Positions 18,432 through 27,222 of a stretch of DNA of 64,000 nt are shown here, piece after piece. Every line of letters begins with the position of its first letter. The stretch's first letter is position 1. The stretch comes from JADJOM01 sp963817435 (GTDB lineage: Bacteria; Gemmatimonadota; Gemmatimonadetes; Gemmatimonadales; GWC2-71-9). The notes beneath the pieces are model-generated. The model made no database searches, had not been told where the DNA came from, and was given only the letters and a program-made list of their open reading frames with translations. The position numbers were made by a program, and so were the translations under genes. Where the stretch lies: the NCBI GenBank assembly GCA_963817435.1, contig CAWFNY010000002.1, positions 868,001 through 932,000 on the forward strand. The letters are read 5' to 3'.

Positions 18432-18866
18432 ATGCTCAAAGAGACCCCCGACCACTTCGACGCGGACCTGCTCCTCAAGATCTACGATCTCCGCCGCGAG
18501 GAGGTGATGCGCGAATCGCGCAACGCCATCAACCGCGACTACTGGCCCCGCAACACCGAGGAGGCCCTCGCGGTGCTCCGCTCCGACCATCCGCTCAACC
18601 GGGCCTGGCGGCAGACCTCCACCTACTGGGAAATGGTCTACAGCATGGCCCGCAACGGCGTCGTGCACGCCGACTTCCTCGCGGAGAACAACGGCGAGGG
18701 GCTGCTGCTCTACGCGCGCGTGGAACCGTACCTCGATGCCCTGCGTCAGGCGACCTCGCCGCGCAGCTTCCGCAACGCCGAATGGGTTGCCAGGGAGACC
18801 GAGATGGGACGGACCATCACCGAGACCTTCCGTGCCCGGGTGCAGAAGGTGCTCGCGGGCAAGTGA
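18432..18866 (+). CDS. hypothetical protein, 144 aa
   Basis: No family is recognised. The protein is soluble and mostly helical, rich in Arg and Glu, with a conserved-looking centre (NRDYWPRNTEEALAVL and TYWEMVYSMARNGVV). Its GTGA overlap with the following SRPBCC gene and its location downstream of the SpeD-like gene suggest a three-gene operon. No signal peptide or metal motif is evident. Confidence 0.65.
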   Translation: MLKETPDHFDADLLLKIYDLRREEVMRESRNAINRDYWPRNTEEALAVLRSDHPLNRAWRQTSTYWEMVYSMARNGVVHADFLAENNGEGLLLYARVEPYLDALRQATSPRSFRNAEWVARETEMGRTITETFRARVQKVLAGK

Positions 18867-19345
18867 TCCACTCGATCACGCGAAGCGTCTGGCTGCCGCG
18901 CGCGCGCGACCAGATCTTCGCGTTCTTCGCCGATGCGTCCAATCTGGAGCGCATCACCCCACCCGAGCTGCGATTCCGCATCGTCACACCGTCCCCGATC
19001 GACTGCCGGGCGGGGACCGTCATCGACTACCACCTGGCGCTGTTCGGGCTGCCGCTCCGCTGGCGGACCCTGATCACCGTCTGGCGCCCCGGTGAACGGT
19101 TCGTGGACGAACAGATCGAGGGCCCCTACCGCATGTGGGTCCATACCCATCGCTTCCGCGATGAGGCCGGCGGTACCCGCATGGACGATGAGGTGCGCTA
19201 TCGCCTGCCATTCGCGCTGGCGGGCGAAATGGTGTGGCCGCTCGTGGGGTTGCAGCTGCGGCGGATCTTCGACTTTCGGACGCGGATCGTGACGCGGCTG
19301 CTGGGAGGGTCTGCTACGATTGCCGCGACCGGCTCGGTCGACTGA
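18863..19345 (+). CDS. SRPBCC family protein
   Basis: The 160-residue protein belongs to the START/SRPBCC ligand-binding fold. It has the N-terminal LPRARDQIFAFFADASNLERITPP segment, in parts, and a GLPLRWRTLI strand typical of CoxG- and TcmN-like members. The GTG at 18863 overlaps the upstream stop (GTGA). The 3' end overlaps the convergent minus-strand gene by 32 bases. No ligand is known. Confidence 0.78.
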   Translation: MIHSITRSVWLPRARDQIFAFFADASNLERITPPELRFRIVTPSPIDCRAGTVIDYHLALFGLPLRWRTLITVWRPGERFVDEQIEGPYRMWVHTHRFRDEAGGTRMDDEVRYRLPFALAGEMVWPLVGLQLRRIFDFRTRIVTRLLGGSATIAATGSVD

Positions 19346-20123
19346 GCCAGGCGACGACTGCCGCCAGCGCAGCGGCAGCCAGCAAGGGCTCCCGCACTGC
19401 CCAGATCGCCGCCACCACCGTTGCCGCCGCAATCAGTGCGATTCGGCGATTGTCCGCCGAGCGGTGACGGTCGGAAGCGGCCGGAGGTTCGAATGGGGAC
19501 AGACCGGGACGGAACGCGAGTCCGCTGTCAGCGGGATGCAGCAGGGCAAGGCCGGCGAGGGCGGCGGCCACCGGATTCACCGGAGGGTCGCTGACCGCCG
19601 GCTGAGCCGGAAGATCAACGGCATCCTCGGTCCGCGCGTCGCGGCCACTCAGTAACAGCTCCAGCATGGCCTCCGGCTCGGCGCGTCCCGGCGCGATGGC
19701 CGCGGCACGCAGCGCCGATGCCACGGCTGCCTCTGGATCGCCTGCGGAGCACTCCAGCGCCGCCTGCAGGTAGGCGATCGCGGCCGACCCTGGAAGGTGC
19801 CCCGTCGCCACCCGCGCGAGTTCGAGCGCCTCGAGCACCCGCCGCTGCCCCGCCAGCAACCAGAGCCGCAGGTACCAGCTGTGCTCATCGTGCAGCTCAC
19901 GATGCCAGACGGCATCGAGCAGTTCCATTCCGCGCGCGAACTGCCCCGCCCTGATGAGCGCCTGGATCAGTGCGAGCTGATCGGGCGTCGGTCGCGCCTG
20001 TGGTGCGGCGCCCCAACGCGCCGGCGCGGACGCCGGCACCGTCGGGGCGGCCTGCTGACTGCCCGCGGGGCGGAACTCGGCGGTACGCGTGGGGAGGGAC
20101 GAGGCCCCAAGAGGCGTGGTCAT
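19314..20123 (-). CDS. hypothetical TPR-like protein with C-terminal membrane helices
   Basis: The 269-residue product has a proline-rich start, then helical repeats (QLALIQALIRAGQFARGMELL; a second repeat follows) that resemble tetratricopeptide units. A proline-rich linker leads to two hydrophobic stretches at the C-terminus separated by AVREP, so it is probably membrane-anchored. The ATG at 20123 was chosen because upstream codons lie within the preceding M16 gene. It lies 37 bases downstream of that gene. The family is not recognised. Confidence 0.6.
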   Translation of the reverse strand: MTTPLGASSLPTRTAEFRPAGSQQAAPTVPASAPARWGAAPQARPTPDQLALIQALIRAGQFARGMELLDAVWHRELHDEHSWYLRLWLLAGQRRVLEALELARVATGHLPGSAAIAYLQAALECSAGDPEAAVASALRAAAIAPGRAEPEAMLELLLSGRDARTEDAVDLPAQPAVSDPPVNPVAAALAGLALLHPADSGLAFRPGLSPFEPPAASDRHRSADNRRIALIAAATVVAAIWAVREPLLAAAALAAVVAWLSRPSRSRQS

Positions 20124-20160
20124 CCCCCTGCGTATCGGCCGCTGCCGCCAGAGCTTGAGC

Positions 20161-22791
20161 CTAGGCCGTTCCCCGCACCACACCTTCCGCCCTGGGAGTG
20201 GCAAGCGTGCGCCCGGCGACGTCACGGATCTCGTCCGCCGTCACGGCGCGATACCTCCCCGCGGGATCTTCGAGATCGGTGAGTCCGCCACCCGCCAGCC
20301 ACGCATCAAGCATTTCGCCCGCGACGGCGGAGGCACTCTGCCGATTCACGGCCGTCTGCCCCGCGAGGTAACTGACGGCCTGGGTCAGCTCGACGGGAGT
20401 GACCCGCTCCCCGGCGAAGCGTTCGAGTTCACGCAGCATCTCACGGCGCGCTTCCTCTTCCCGCTCGGGCGCGGTCGCGATGTAGCTGACGAAGGCCCCG
20501 CCTCGTGCCTTCTGCCACGAGGAAGCCACGACGGTATAGGCGAGCGAGCGCCGGTCCCGCAGCGCCTCGAAGAGCCGGCCACCAAGGCCGCTCGCGACGG
20601 CGCACCAGACCTCGGCGGCGTGACGGGCGGCATCGCGACGTGACGGGCCGCGAAAGGCCATCGCGAACGCCGACTGCGCCTTCTCCCGCGGCACCGCACG
20701 GGTCACGTCTTCCTGTCCGAGCGCCCACGCCACCGGGGTGGTGAGCGGCACCGCCGCCCGGGCGGCGTGCCCGCCGAACGTCGCCGCGAGGGATGCAATC
20801 GCGGCGTCCACGTTCAGATCACCCACGGCGAGCACGACTCCACGCTGCTGCCGCAGGAGCTGTGCATGCCAGCCGCGGATGTCGGCGGGGGTGACGGTCG
20901 CGATCTGTTCGGGCCAGCCAAGCGCTGGAATGCCGTAGGTCTGATCGCCGAACGCAGCCGCGAACGCAAGCTGGAACGGAAAGCGGAACATATCGTCGCT
21001 CACCTGCGTGGTCTCTTCCACCAGCAGACGGCGTTCGGCGGCGACCTGCTCCTCGAGGTAGCCCGGTTCGGTGATGACGAGATCGAGCAGCGATGCCGCG
21101 GCACCGAGGTTGCCCGCGAGCACCGTCGTGCCGAGACCCACGTAGTCGAGGGCCACGCTCGAGGTGAGCGTGCCACCGAGCCGCTCGAAGGCGAAGGCCA
21201 GTGCCGCCGCATCGAGGTCCGCGGCGCCGCGGATGGCGCCCCGGACAGCGAGCGCGCTCACGCCCGCCTTGCCCGGCGGATCGAAACTCACTCTTGGGAA
21301 GTAGACGCCCAGATTCACCAGCGGGACGCCGGGCTTGTGGCGTACGAGAAGGTCGAAGGCCGGAAGGGCGACATGGTGGACGCCGGCGATCTCGCGGCGC
21401 GGCGAGGTGCCCGCCGCGGACGCCGCTCCCGGCCTTGCGCCGGCGGCCCTTCCCGGGCGAGGTGCCGCGCTGCCTGCGGCCAGTGCGGTCACCGCAAACG
21501 CGCTGGCCAGCCGGCCCGGCGTGAGATCCTCACCGCGATTTCGCGGCTGATACACCACCGCCGAAACCGCCTCCGGGTCCAGGATCCGCGCAGCGGCCTC
21601 ACGCACCTGGTCCGCGGACACGGCCGCCAGCTCTGCAAACTCCCGATCGAGGAGCCGGTAGTCCCCCAACGCCTCGGCACCGGCGAGGGACGAGGCCCGG
21701 CCTTCCATCTCTTCCATCCCGCGCGACCAGCGCGAGAGCAGCAGCGTGCGGGCCCGCTCCAGATCGTCGGCTTCAGGGCCGCGCAGTGTCAGGCGGGCGA
21801 CCGCTTCGGCGACACGGTCCACCACGGATGCGACCCGGTCGGCGTCACAATCCGCACCGATCGAGAACACACCCAGCTCCGTGGGGGAGTAGTGATGCGC
21901 GCTCACGGAGGTCGCGATCCCCGTCTCCCGCAGTGCCTGATACAGCCAGCTCCCGCGTCCGCTGCCCAGCACCGCGGCGGCGAGATCGAGCGGAATGGCG
22001 AGCGGATCGAGCGCGGCGACGCCCCGCCACCCGAGCGCGACTTCCGACTGACTCACATCCCCGCGCAGCGTGCGCGCCCGTACGTCCCGCCGCGGCGGCT
22101 CGGCGGGCGATGGATCTACCGCGCCCTCCGCGGGAGCCCAGTCGCCATACGTCCGCCGGCCGAGTGCCAGCGCTTCCGCCTCATCGACGTCGCCCACGAT
22201 GGCGACGATGGTGCGCGAAGGCACATACCGCGAGCGGTAATACCCGAAGACATCCTCCCGGGTGAACTTTGCCAGGTCCTCGTCGTAGCCGATGCGCCAG
22301 CGACGGATCCGGTGCCGGTCGTACATCACTTCATGCAGGGTCTCGTGGGTGACGGCACCGGGGTGGTCCAGCTTCCGCCTGGCTTCCTGGATGATGACCT
22401 GCAGCTCGCGCGCGAGTTCATCCCGGTCGATCAGGGAATGCATCAGCGCGTCGGCCTGGATGGCGACCGCGTCGCGCAGCCGGTCCGCGGGCAGCACCGC
22501 GAAGTAGCTGGTGCGATCGTAACTGGTGCTGGCGTTGAGGTAGCCGCCGACGGCCTTGGTGTCCTTCGCGATCTGCCCCACTCCGCGCGTCGGGGTGCCC
22601 TTGAAGAACATGTGTTCCAGCACGTGCGAGATCCCGATCCAGGAATCGGGTTCATCGAAGAAGCCGGCCTTCACGTGCGTGACGACGGCGGCGACCGGAG
22701 CGGAGCGGTCGCGCTGGACGAGGAGCGTCAGGCCATTGGGAAGTACTTCACGATGGACCCCGGCGGTCCAGGAGGGGAGCGAGTTCGGCAT
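20161..22791 (-). CDS. M16 family zinc peptidase, fused two-domain form
   Basis: The 876-residue protein has an N-terminal active M16 half with the inverted zinc motif H56-V-L-E59-H60, followed by the usual fold. The second half lacks HxxEH and represents the inactive M16 partner, so a clamshell forms from one chain. The ATG at 22791 gives the standard N-terminus and no signal peptide, indicating a cytoplasmic enzyme. M16 peptidases include the PqqF/PqqG pair that trims PqqA, but many other roles exist. A strong hairpin ends 13 bases upstream of the start. Confidence 0.9.
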   Translation of the reverse strand: MPNSLPSWTAGVHREVLPNGLTLLVQRDRSAPVAAVVTHVKAGFFDEPDSWIGISHVLEHMFFKGTPTRGVGQIAKDTKAVGGYLNASTSYDRTSYFAVLPADRLRDAVAIQADALMHSLIDRDELARELQVIIQEARRKLDHPGAVTHETLHEVMYDRHRIRRWRIGYDEDLAKFTREDVFGYYRSRYVPSRTIVAIVGDVDEAEALALGRRTYGDWAPAEGAVDPSPAEPPRRDVRARTLRGDVSQSEVALGWRGVAALDPLAIPLDLAAAVLGSGRGSWLYQALRETGIATSVSAHHYSPTELGVFSIGADCDADRVASVVDRVAEAVARLTLRGPEADDLERARTLLLSRWSRGMEEMEGRASSLAGAEALGDYRLLDREFAELAAVSADQVREAAARILDPEAVSAVVYQPRNRGEDLTPGRLASAFAVTALAAGSAAPRPGRAAGARPGAASAAGTSPRREIAGVHHVALPAFDLLVRHKPGVPLVNLGVYFPRVSFDPPGKAGVSALAVRGAIRGAADLDAAALAFAFERLGGTLTSSVALDYVGLGTTVLAGNLGAAASLLDLVITEPGYLEEQVAAERRLLVEETTQVSDDMFRFPFQLAFAAAFGDQTYGIPALGWPEQIATVTPADIRGWHAQLLRQQRGVVLAVGDLNVDAAIASLAATFGGHAARAAVPLTTPVAWALGQEDVTRAVPREKAQSAFAMAFRGPSRRDAARHAAEVWCAVASGLGGRLFEALRDRRSLAYTVVASSWQKARGGAFVSYIATAPEREEEARREMLRELERFAGERVTPVELTQAVSYLAGQTAVNRQSASAVAGEMLDAWLAGGGLTDLEDPAGRYRAVTADEIRDVAGRTLATPRAEGVVRGTA

Positions 22792-22804
22792 GCCGGTAAA
22801 TGTA

Positions 22805-22827
22805 AGGGCGACCCACCGGGTCGCCCT
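22805..22827 (-). terminator. 10-bp perfect hairpin between TPR and M16 genes
   Basis: AGGGCGACCC and GGGTCGCCCT form a perfect stem with a 3-base loop. On the minus strand it lies between the TPR gene stop (22874) and the M16 start (22791), ending 13 bases before the latter. It can act as a terminator for the TPR gene or mask the M16 ribosome site. Only a weak T-rich tail (TACATTTACC) follows. Confidence 0.6.
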
Positions 22828-22873
22828 AGCACCAAGCCGTCTGAATGGACGACCGTGAGGGCCGCCCGCGCGG

Positions 22874-23992
22874 CTACTGAATGATCCGGACCACGCCGGC
22901 CTGCGCGCTGCCCCGCAGGAAGGATTCCGCGTCGGTCGTCGGGATGACGACGCCGGTCTCGGCCGCGCCGCGGCGCGCCAGATCCGCCATGAACTCATGC
23001 ACCGGAGACTCGGCCCACTCCCGCTCCGCGCTCTTCATCTGTTCCAGGATTTCATCCCATGTACCACGAAACGTCTTGCCGCTCAGGTTCGCGATGGTGT
23101 GGGTCCCTGCCGGGATCGACCGCTTCTGCATCGCCTGCAGCTCCGTCAGCAGCGTCCCGAACAGCTCCAGCTGATTCGGGTCCCGGGTACTGCCGTCCGG
23201 CTGCGTGGCCTCGACTTCGGCGAGCAACTGATCCACCGCATCGGGCTCGCCGGAGACTTCGCCGAGCCGGGCGAACCAGGGCCGGAGCTCGGGATCGTCA
23301 TCGGGGAGGCGATAGAGCGACTTCTTGAGTTCGACGTAGCGCCAGATGCCGAGTTCATCGAAGTGATCCTCGGGCACGGTCTGATGCAGATGGTGCATCG
23401 CCGCTTCCGACTCGCTCCGATCGTACAGCATGTTGGCCAGGTAGATGCGCGCCTCGCTGTACTGCGGGTCGATCTGCAGCGCGCGCCGGAGCCAGTAGAG
23501 GGCTCCGCCATCGTCATTCAGCCGGTGGCAGGCATAGCCGACGCAGGCGGCCGCCTCCGGGCAGTCCGGCTGTGCGTTGACGGCGTACTCGAAGAAGCTC
23601 TGCGCCGCGGCGAGCAGGCCCTCACGGAAGAGGGCGCGCCCGATCTGCAGCATGAGCTCGTGATCTTCCTTGAACCCGAGTGCGAGGATGCGATCGAATG
23701 AAGCGAGTGCCGCGGCCCGTTCGCCGAGCTTGAGGAGCACTTCGCCGTAACCGGCGAGCGTGTCCTCGTGATCGGGATCCAGCGCCCGGGCCCGCTCGAA
23801 GCTCCGGCGGGCCCACGCGACATCCTCCCGCGCGAGGTAGGCATACGCCATCCCGACGTGGAGTTCCACGCTGTTGGGATAGAGCTGGATGCCGTCCTGG
23901 AGAAGGTCGAGCGCTTCGTCGAAGCGACCTTCGTTGTAGAGCTGGTGGGCGTGTTCGTCGTAATCGTCGGAGCTGAGAAACCGTTCCGGCAT
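22874..23992 (-). CDS. tetratricopeptide repeat protein
   Basis: The 372-residue product holds several TPR units with the Gly-Tyr/Ala pattern, for example YNEGRFDEALDLLQDGI, YAYLAREDVAWARRSF and GEVLLKLGERAAALASF. A C-terminal non-repeat domain of about 150 residues follows (QPDGSTRDPNQLELFGTLL in part). There is no signal peptide, so it is probably a cytoplasmic scaffold. The ATG at 23992 is preferred over an upstream in-frame start because the core begins there. It is divergent from the TetR gene. Confidence 0.82.
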   Translation of the reverse strand: MPERFLSSDDYDEHAHQLYNEGRFDEALDLLQDGIQLYPNSVELHVGMAYAYLAREDVAWARRSFERARALDPDHEDTLAGYGEVLLKLGERAAALASFDRILALGFKEDHELMLQIGRALFREGLLAAAQSFFEYAVNAQPDCPEAAACVGYACHRLNDDGGALYWLRRALQIDPQYSEARIYLANMLYDRSESEAAMHHLHQTVPEDHFDELGIWRYVELKKSLYRLPDDDPELRPWFARLGEVSGEPDAVDQLLAEVEATQPDGSTRDPNQLELFGTLLTELQAMQKRSIPAGTHTIANLSGKTFRGTWDEILEQMKSAEREWAESPVHEFMADLARRGAAETGVVIPTTDAESFLRGSAQAGVVRIIQ

Positions 23993-24132
23993 CGAGAAAG
24001 GCCTCCGGGCGGTGAGTGAGTCTAAGGTAGTGCAGGACATGGGCCTGCAGCAAGAGCGCCAGCCCGTGCGGTGATGACTCGGTGCGACACCCCGGAAAGG
24101 GGAGTTGACCGATCAGCAAGCCGAAATATATT

Positions 24133-24146
24133 ACTGACCGGTCAGT
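24133..24146. promoter_or_regulatory. 14-bp perfect palindrome, likely TetR operator
   Basis: ACTGACCGGTCAGT is a perfect palindrome flanked by A+T-rich sequence (AATATATT before, TACTTATTT after). It lies 22 bases upstream of the TetR start at 24168, the expected place for autoregulation of the efflux operon. ACTGACC-type half sites are common in TetR operators of RND and MFS efflux systems. Confidence 0.75.
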
Positions 24147-24167
24147 TACTTATTTCCGGAGCCCGCG

Positions 24168-24830
24168 ATGCCCCGTCCCACCCCGAAGCGCAGCGCCAGC
24201 CGGCCCCGCTGGCGGCGGCGGCCCGATGCCCGGCCCGAGGAGATCCTCGAGGCAGCGATGGAGGTCTTCGGCGAACGTGGCTTTGCCGCGACCAGGTGCG
24301 AGGAAGTGGCGCGACGCGCCGGCGTGAGCAAGGGAACCCTGTACCTCTACTTCGAGTCCAAGGAAGCGCTGTTCCGTGAGATGGTCCGGGCCAAGTTCGA
24401 GGCCAGTATTGCTTCGGCCGAGGAATTCGTCCGCACCTGGGAAGGCAGCAGCGCCGACCTGCTCGTCGCGTTGATGGCGCGCTACTGGGAGAAGGTCAAT
24501 CACCCGCTGCACGTCCGGCTGAGCCGGCTGGTGCTTTCGGAACTCAGCAACTTCCCGGAACTCGCCCGCTGGTACTACCAGACCATCATCCTCCGTGGAC
24601 GCCGGGTCATCGAGTCCGTGCTGACCCGCGGGATCGCCGGCGGGGAGTTCCGCAAGGTCGAGACGCCGTTCGCCGCACGGGCCCTGCAGACACTCTGCGT
24701 CCAGCTGGCCCAGTTCCGCCATTACTTCCAGCAGTACGATCCGGCTCCCCTGTCATCCGAAGAGCTGCTCCGCGGGATGACGGACCTCTATCTGCACGGC
24801 CTGCTCGTGACGTCGTCCCAGGAAAAGTGA
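24168..24830 (+). CDS. TetR/AcrR family transcriptional regulator
   Basis: The 220-residue protein starts with a basic leader, then a TetR helix-turn-helix: ILEAAMEVFGERGF, followed by CEEVARRAGVSKGTLYLYFESKEAL in pieces. The C-terminal ligand domain carries a typical hydrophobic helix set. It lies directly upstream of a TolC/EmrA/EmrB-type efflux operon, and a perfect palindrome precedes it, so it probably represses itself and the pump until a ligand binds. The start ATG at 24168 is after the palindrome. Confidence 0.92.
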   Translation: MPRPTPKRSASRPRWRRRPDARPEEILEAAMEVFGERGFAATRCEEVARRAGVSKGTLYLYFESKEALFREMVRAKFEASIASAEEFVRTWEGSSADLLVALMARYWEKVNHPLHVRLSRLVLSELSNFPELARWYYQTIILRGRRVIESVLTRGIAGGEFRKVETPFAARALQTLCVQLAQFRHYFQQYDPAPLSSEELLRGMTDLYLHGLLVTSSQEK

Positions 24831-24831
24831 C

Positions 24832-26133
24832 ATGCGCCATCTCTCGCGACTGATCCCACTGCTCTTCCTCGCCGGGCCCCTGGCCGGTCAGGCCCCCGCG
24901 CCGGTGACACTCACGCTGCCCGGCGCGATCGCGATGGGCCGCCAGCGCGGCGTCGCCGTCGCCCTGGCCCGCCTCAACGAACGGATCGCCGAGACCCGGG
25001 TCGGGCAGCGCCGAGCCGACCTGCTGCCCTCGGTCAGCCTCGGCGCGGGCGCCGTCCGGCAGACGATGAACCTCGATGAATTCGGACTCCCCTTCGCGAC
25101 GGGCGTCACCGATCCGTTTACCGTCTGGCGGTTCCAGGTGCACGCCTCGGAGACGCTCTTCGATGCGAGCACGCTCGCCCGGTATCGCTCGGCGAAGGAC
25201 TCCGCGCTCGCGAGCGGGGCTGACACGCGTGCGGTGGGAGAGCTCTCCGCCGCGAGTGCCGGCCTGGCCTATCTCCGCGCGTTGAGCGCCACGGAAACGG
25301 TGCGCGCGCGGGAGGCGGATAGTGCCATCGCGGCCTCGCTGCTCGATCAGGCGCGCCAGCTGGTGGCGGCGGGGGTGAGTGCCGCGATCGATGGCACCCG
25401 GAGCGAAGTGCAGCTCGCGGCGGTGCTCACCCAGCTCGAGGTCGCGCGCAACCAGCAGGACAGGACCCGGCTCGACCTGGCCCGCGCCCTCGATCTGCCG
25501 CCCGAGACGCCCCTGGTGCTCGCCGACTCGCTTGCCGGCGGCGACACCCCGATCCCGGGGACCCCGGAGGCCGCGGTGGCATTTGCGCTCGAACATCGCG
25601 CCGAAGTGGAAGCCGAGCGTGCACGGACCAAGGTGATCGAACGGTCGCTCAAGGCGATCGGATACGAATACCTGCCCAGCCTGTCCGTGCTGGGCGGGTA
25701 CACCCAGAGCGGCCCCAGCCTCAGCCGGCTCGCCGGCAGTTACAACATCGGGGTGCAGCTGAGCGTGCCGCTTCTCGATGGCTTCCGGCGCCCCGCCCGG
25801 CAGCAGGAACAGGCAGCACGGCTCGAGGCCCAGCGCATCCGCCAGCACGACCTGGAGCGCCAGGTCGCCACGGACACTCGGCAGGCGCTGCTCGATCTCT
25901 CCTCCGCGGATCACCAGGTGCAGCTCGCGACCGACCGGCTGCGCCTCGCCGAACGTGAGCTCGCGCAGGCGCGGGACCGCTTTGCCGCCGGCGTGGCCGG
26001 CACCGTCGAAACCACCAGTGCCCAGGGCGGGCTCGTCGCGGCACGCGACGGCCTGATCCAGGCCCACGTCAACGCCGCCGTCGCGCGCATTCTCGCGCTG
26101 CGCGCCCTTGGAGTCTTGGAGCAGCTCAAGTGA
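24832..26133 (+). CDS. TolC-family outer membrane efflux protein
   Basis: The 433-residue protein has a signal peptide (LLFLAGPLAGQ) and two OEP repeats, with long helical stretches such as SAASAGLAYLRALSATE and coiled regions rich in Ala, Gln and Arg. It forms the outer membrane exit duct of a tripartite pump with the EmrA- and EmrB-like products encoded next. The start lies 1 base after the TetR stop. The stop overlaps the next GTG (GTGA). Confidence 0.88.
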   Translation: MRHLSRLIPLLFLAGPLAGQAPAPVTLTLPGAIAMGRQRGVAVALARLNERIAETRVGQRRADLLPSVSLGAGAVRQTMNLDEFGLPFATGVTDPFTVWRFQVHASETLFDASTLARYRSAKDSALASGADTRAVGELSAASAGLAYLRALSATETVRAREADSAIAASLLDQARQLVAAGVSAAIDGTRSEVQLAAVLTQLEVARNQQDRTRLDLARALDLPPETPLVLADSLAGGDTPIPGTPEAAVAFALEHRAEVEAERARTKVIERSLKAIGYEYLPSLSVLGGYTQSGPSLSRLAGSYNIGVQLSVPLLDGFRRPARQQEQAARLEAQRIRQHDLERQVATDTRQALLDLSSADHQVQLATDRLRLAERELAQARDRFAAGVAGTVETTSAQGGLVAARDGLIQAHVNAAVARILALRALGVLEQLK

Positions 26134-27221
26134 CCACTGTCGCTCAGGAACCGATCATGACGTCGCCCGTATCCGTCGCCGCGCCGCGCCGACGCCTCCT
26201 CCCCATCGTCGCGGCCATCGGGGGCATCGCCCTCGCGATCTGGGGCTGGCACACCTACCGCTTCTCGCGCCACCACGTCGAGACCGACAACGCGCAGGTG
26301 GACGGTCACATCACGCCGGTCGCGCCCAAGGTGCAGGCCTTTGTCGCACGGGTGCTGGTGGAGGAGAACCAGTCCGTCGCCGCGGGCGACACCCTGGTGG
26401 TGCTCGATGACCGCGACCTGAAGGCCCGCCTGATGCAGGCCGAGGCCGACCTGGCCACCGCGCTGGCGGCCGTCGGGAACCGCGGACAGATCGGACAGGT
26501 GCAGGCGCAGCTGGCCGCGACCGAGGCGCAGGAACAGTCCGCACACGCGACGGTCGCGTCCGCCGAGGCGGCATTCCGCAAGGCGAGCGCCGACCTGGAC
26601 CGGATCAAGGGGCTCGCGGCGCGCAACATCGTGGCGGCACAGCAGCTCGATGCGGCAGAGGCCGCGTTCGAATCCGCGCAGGCCAATCTCGACGCCGCGC
26701 GCCGGATGGCGACGGCAGCGGGAAGTCAGGTCTCGGCGAGCAGCGCGATGGTCGGGGCGGCGCAGTCTCGCGTGATGAGCGCACGTGCCGCGGTGGAAAC
26801 CGCCCGGCTGCAGCTCAGCTATACCGTGCTCACCGCACCGGCGTCCGGCATCATTGGCCGCCGCTCGGTCGAGCCCGGCGCCCTGGTGCAGGTCGGGCAG
26901 ACCCTGATGTCGGTGATTCCCGATCACGACGTCTGGGTGACCGCGAATCTCAAGGAAACCGACATGGAGGACATCGCGGTGGGCGACTCGGTGAGCTTCA
27001 CCGTCGACGCCTTTCCAGGTCATCACTTCGCTGGGCACATCGAGAGCCTGAGCCCGGCCACCGGGGCGCGGTTTGCGCTGCTCCCGCCGGACAACGCCTC
27101 GGGCAACTTCACCAAGGTGGTACAGCGGGTCCCGGTGCGGATCGCGGTCGATGGCGGCGCCGATACCACGCACCGCCTGCTGCCCGGCATGTCCGTGGTG
27201 GCGACGATCACCACGAAGTAG
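26130..27221 (+). CDS. EmrA/HlyD-type membrane fusion protein
   Basis: A 363-residue periplasmic adaptor with one N-terminal membrane anchor (about residues 25-42). A lipoyl half-motif VETDNAQVDGHITPVAPKV follows in part, then a long alpha-helical hairpin rich in Ala, and a second lipoyl half (LSYTVLTAPASGIIGRR). The DNAQVDG pattern is typical of EmrA. The GTG at 26130 overlaps the TolC stop; an ATG at 26157 is possible. It links the MFS pump to the outer membrane duct. Confidence 0.9.
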   Translation: MTTVAQEPIMTSPVSVAAPRRRLLPIVAAIGGIALAIWGWHTYRFSRHHVETDNAQVDGHITPVAPKVQAFVARVLVEENQSVAAGDTLVVLDDRDLKARLMQAEADLATALAAVGNRGQIGQVQAQLAATEAQEQSAHATVASAEAAFRKASADLDRIKGLAARNIVAAQQLDAAEAAFESAQANLDAARRMATAAGSQVSASSAMVGAAQSRVMSARAAVETARLQLSYTVLTAPASGIIGRRSVEPGALVQVGQTLMSVIPDHDVWVTANLKETDMEDIAVGDSVSFTVDAFPGHHFAGHIESLSPATGARFALLPPDNASGNFTKVVQRVPVRIAVDGGADTTHRLLPGMSVVATITTK

Positions 27222-27222
27222 C

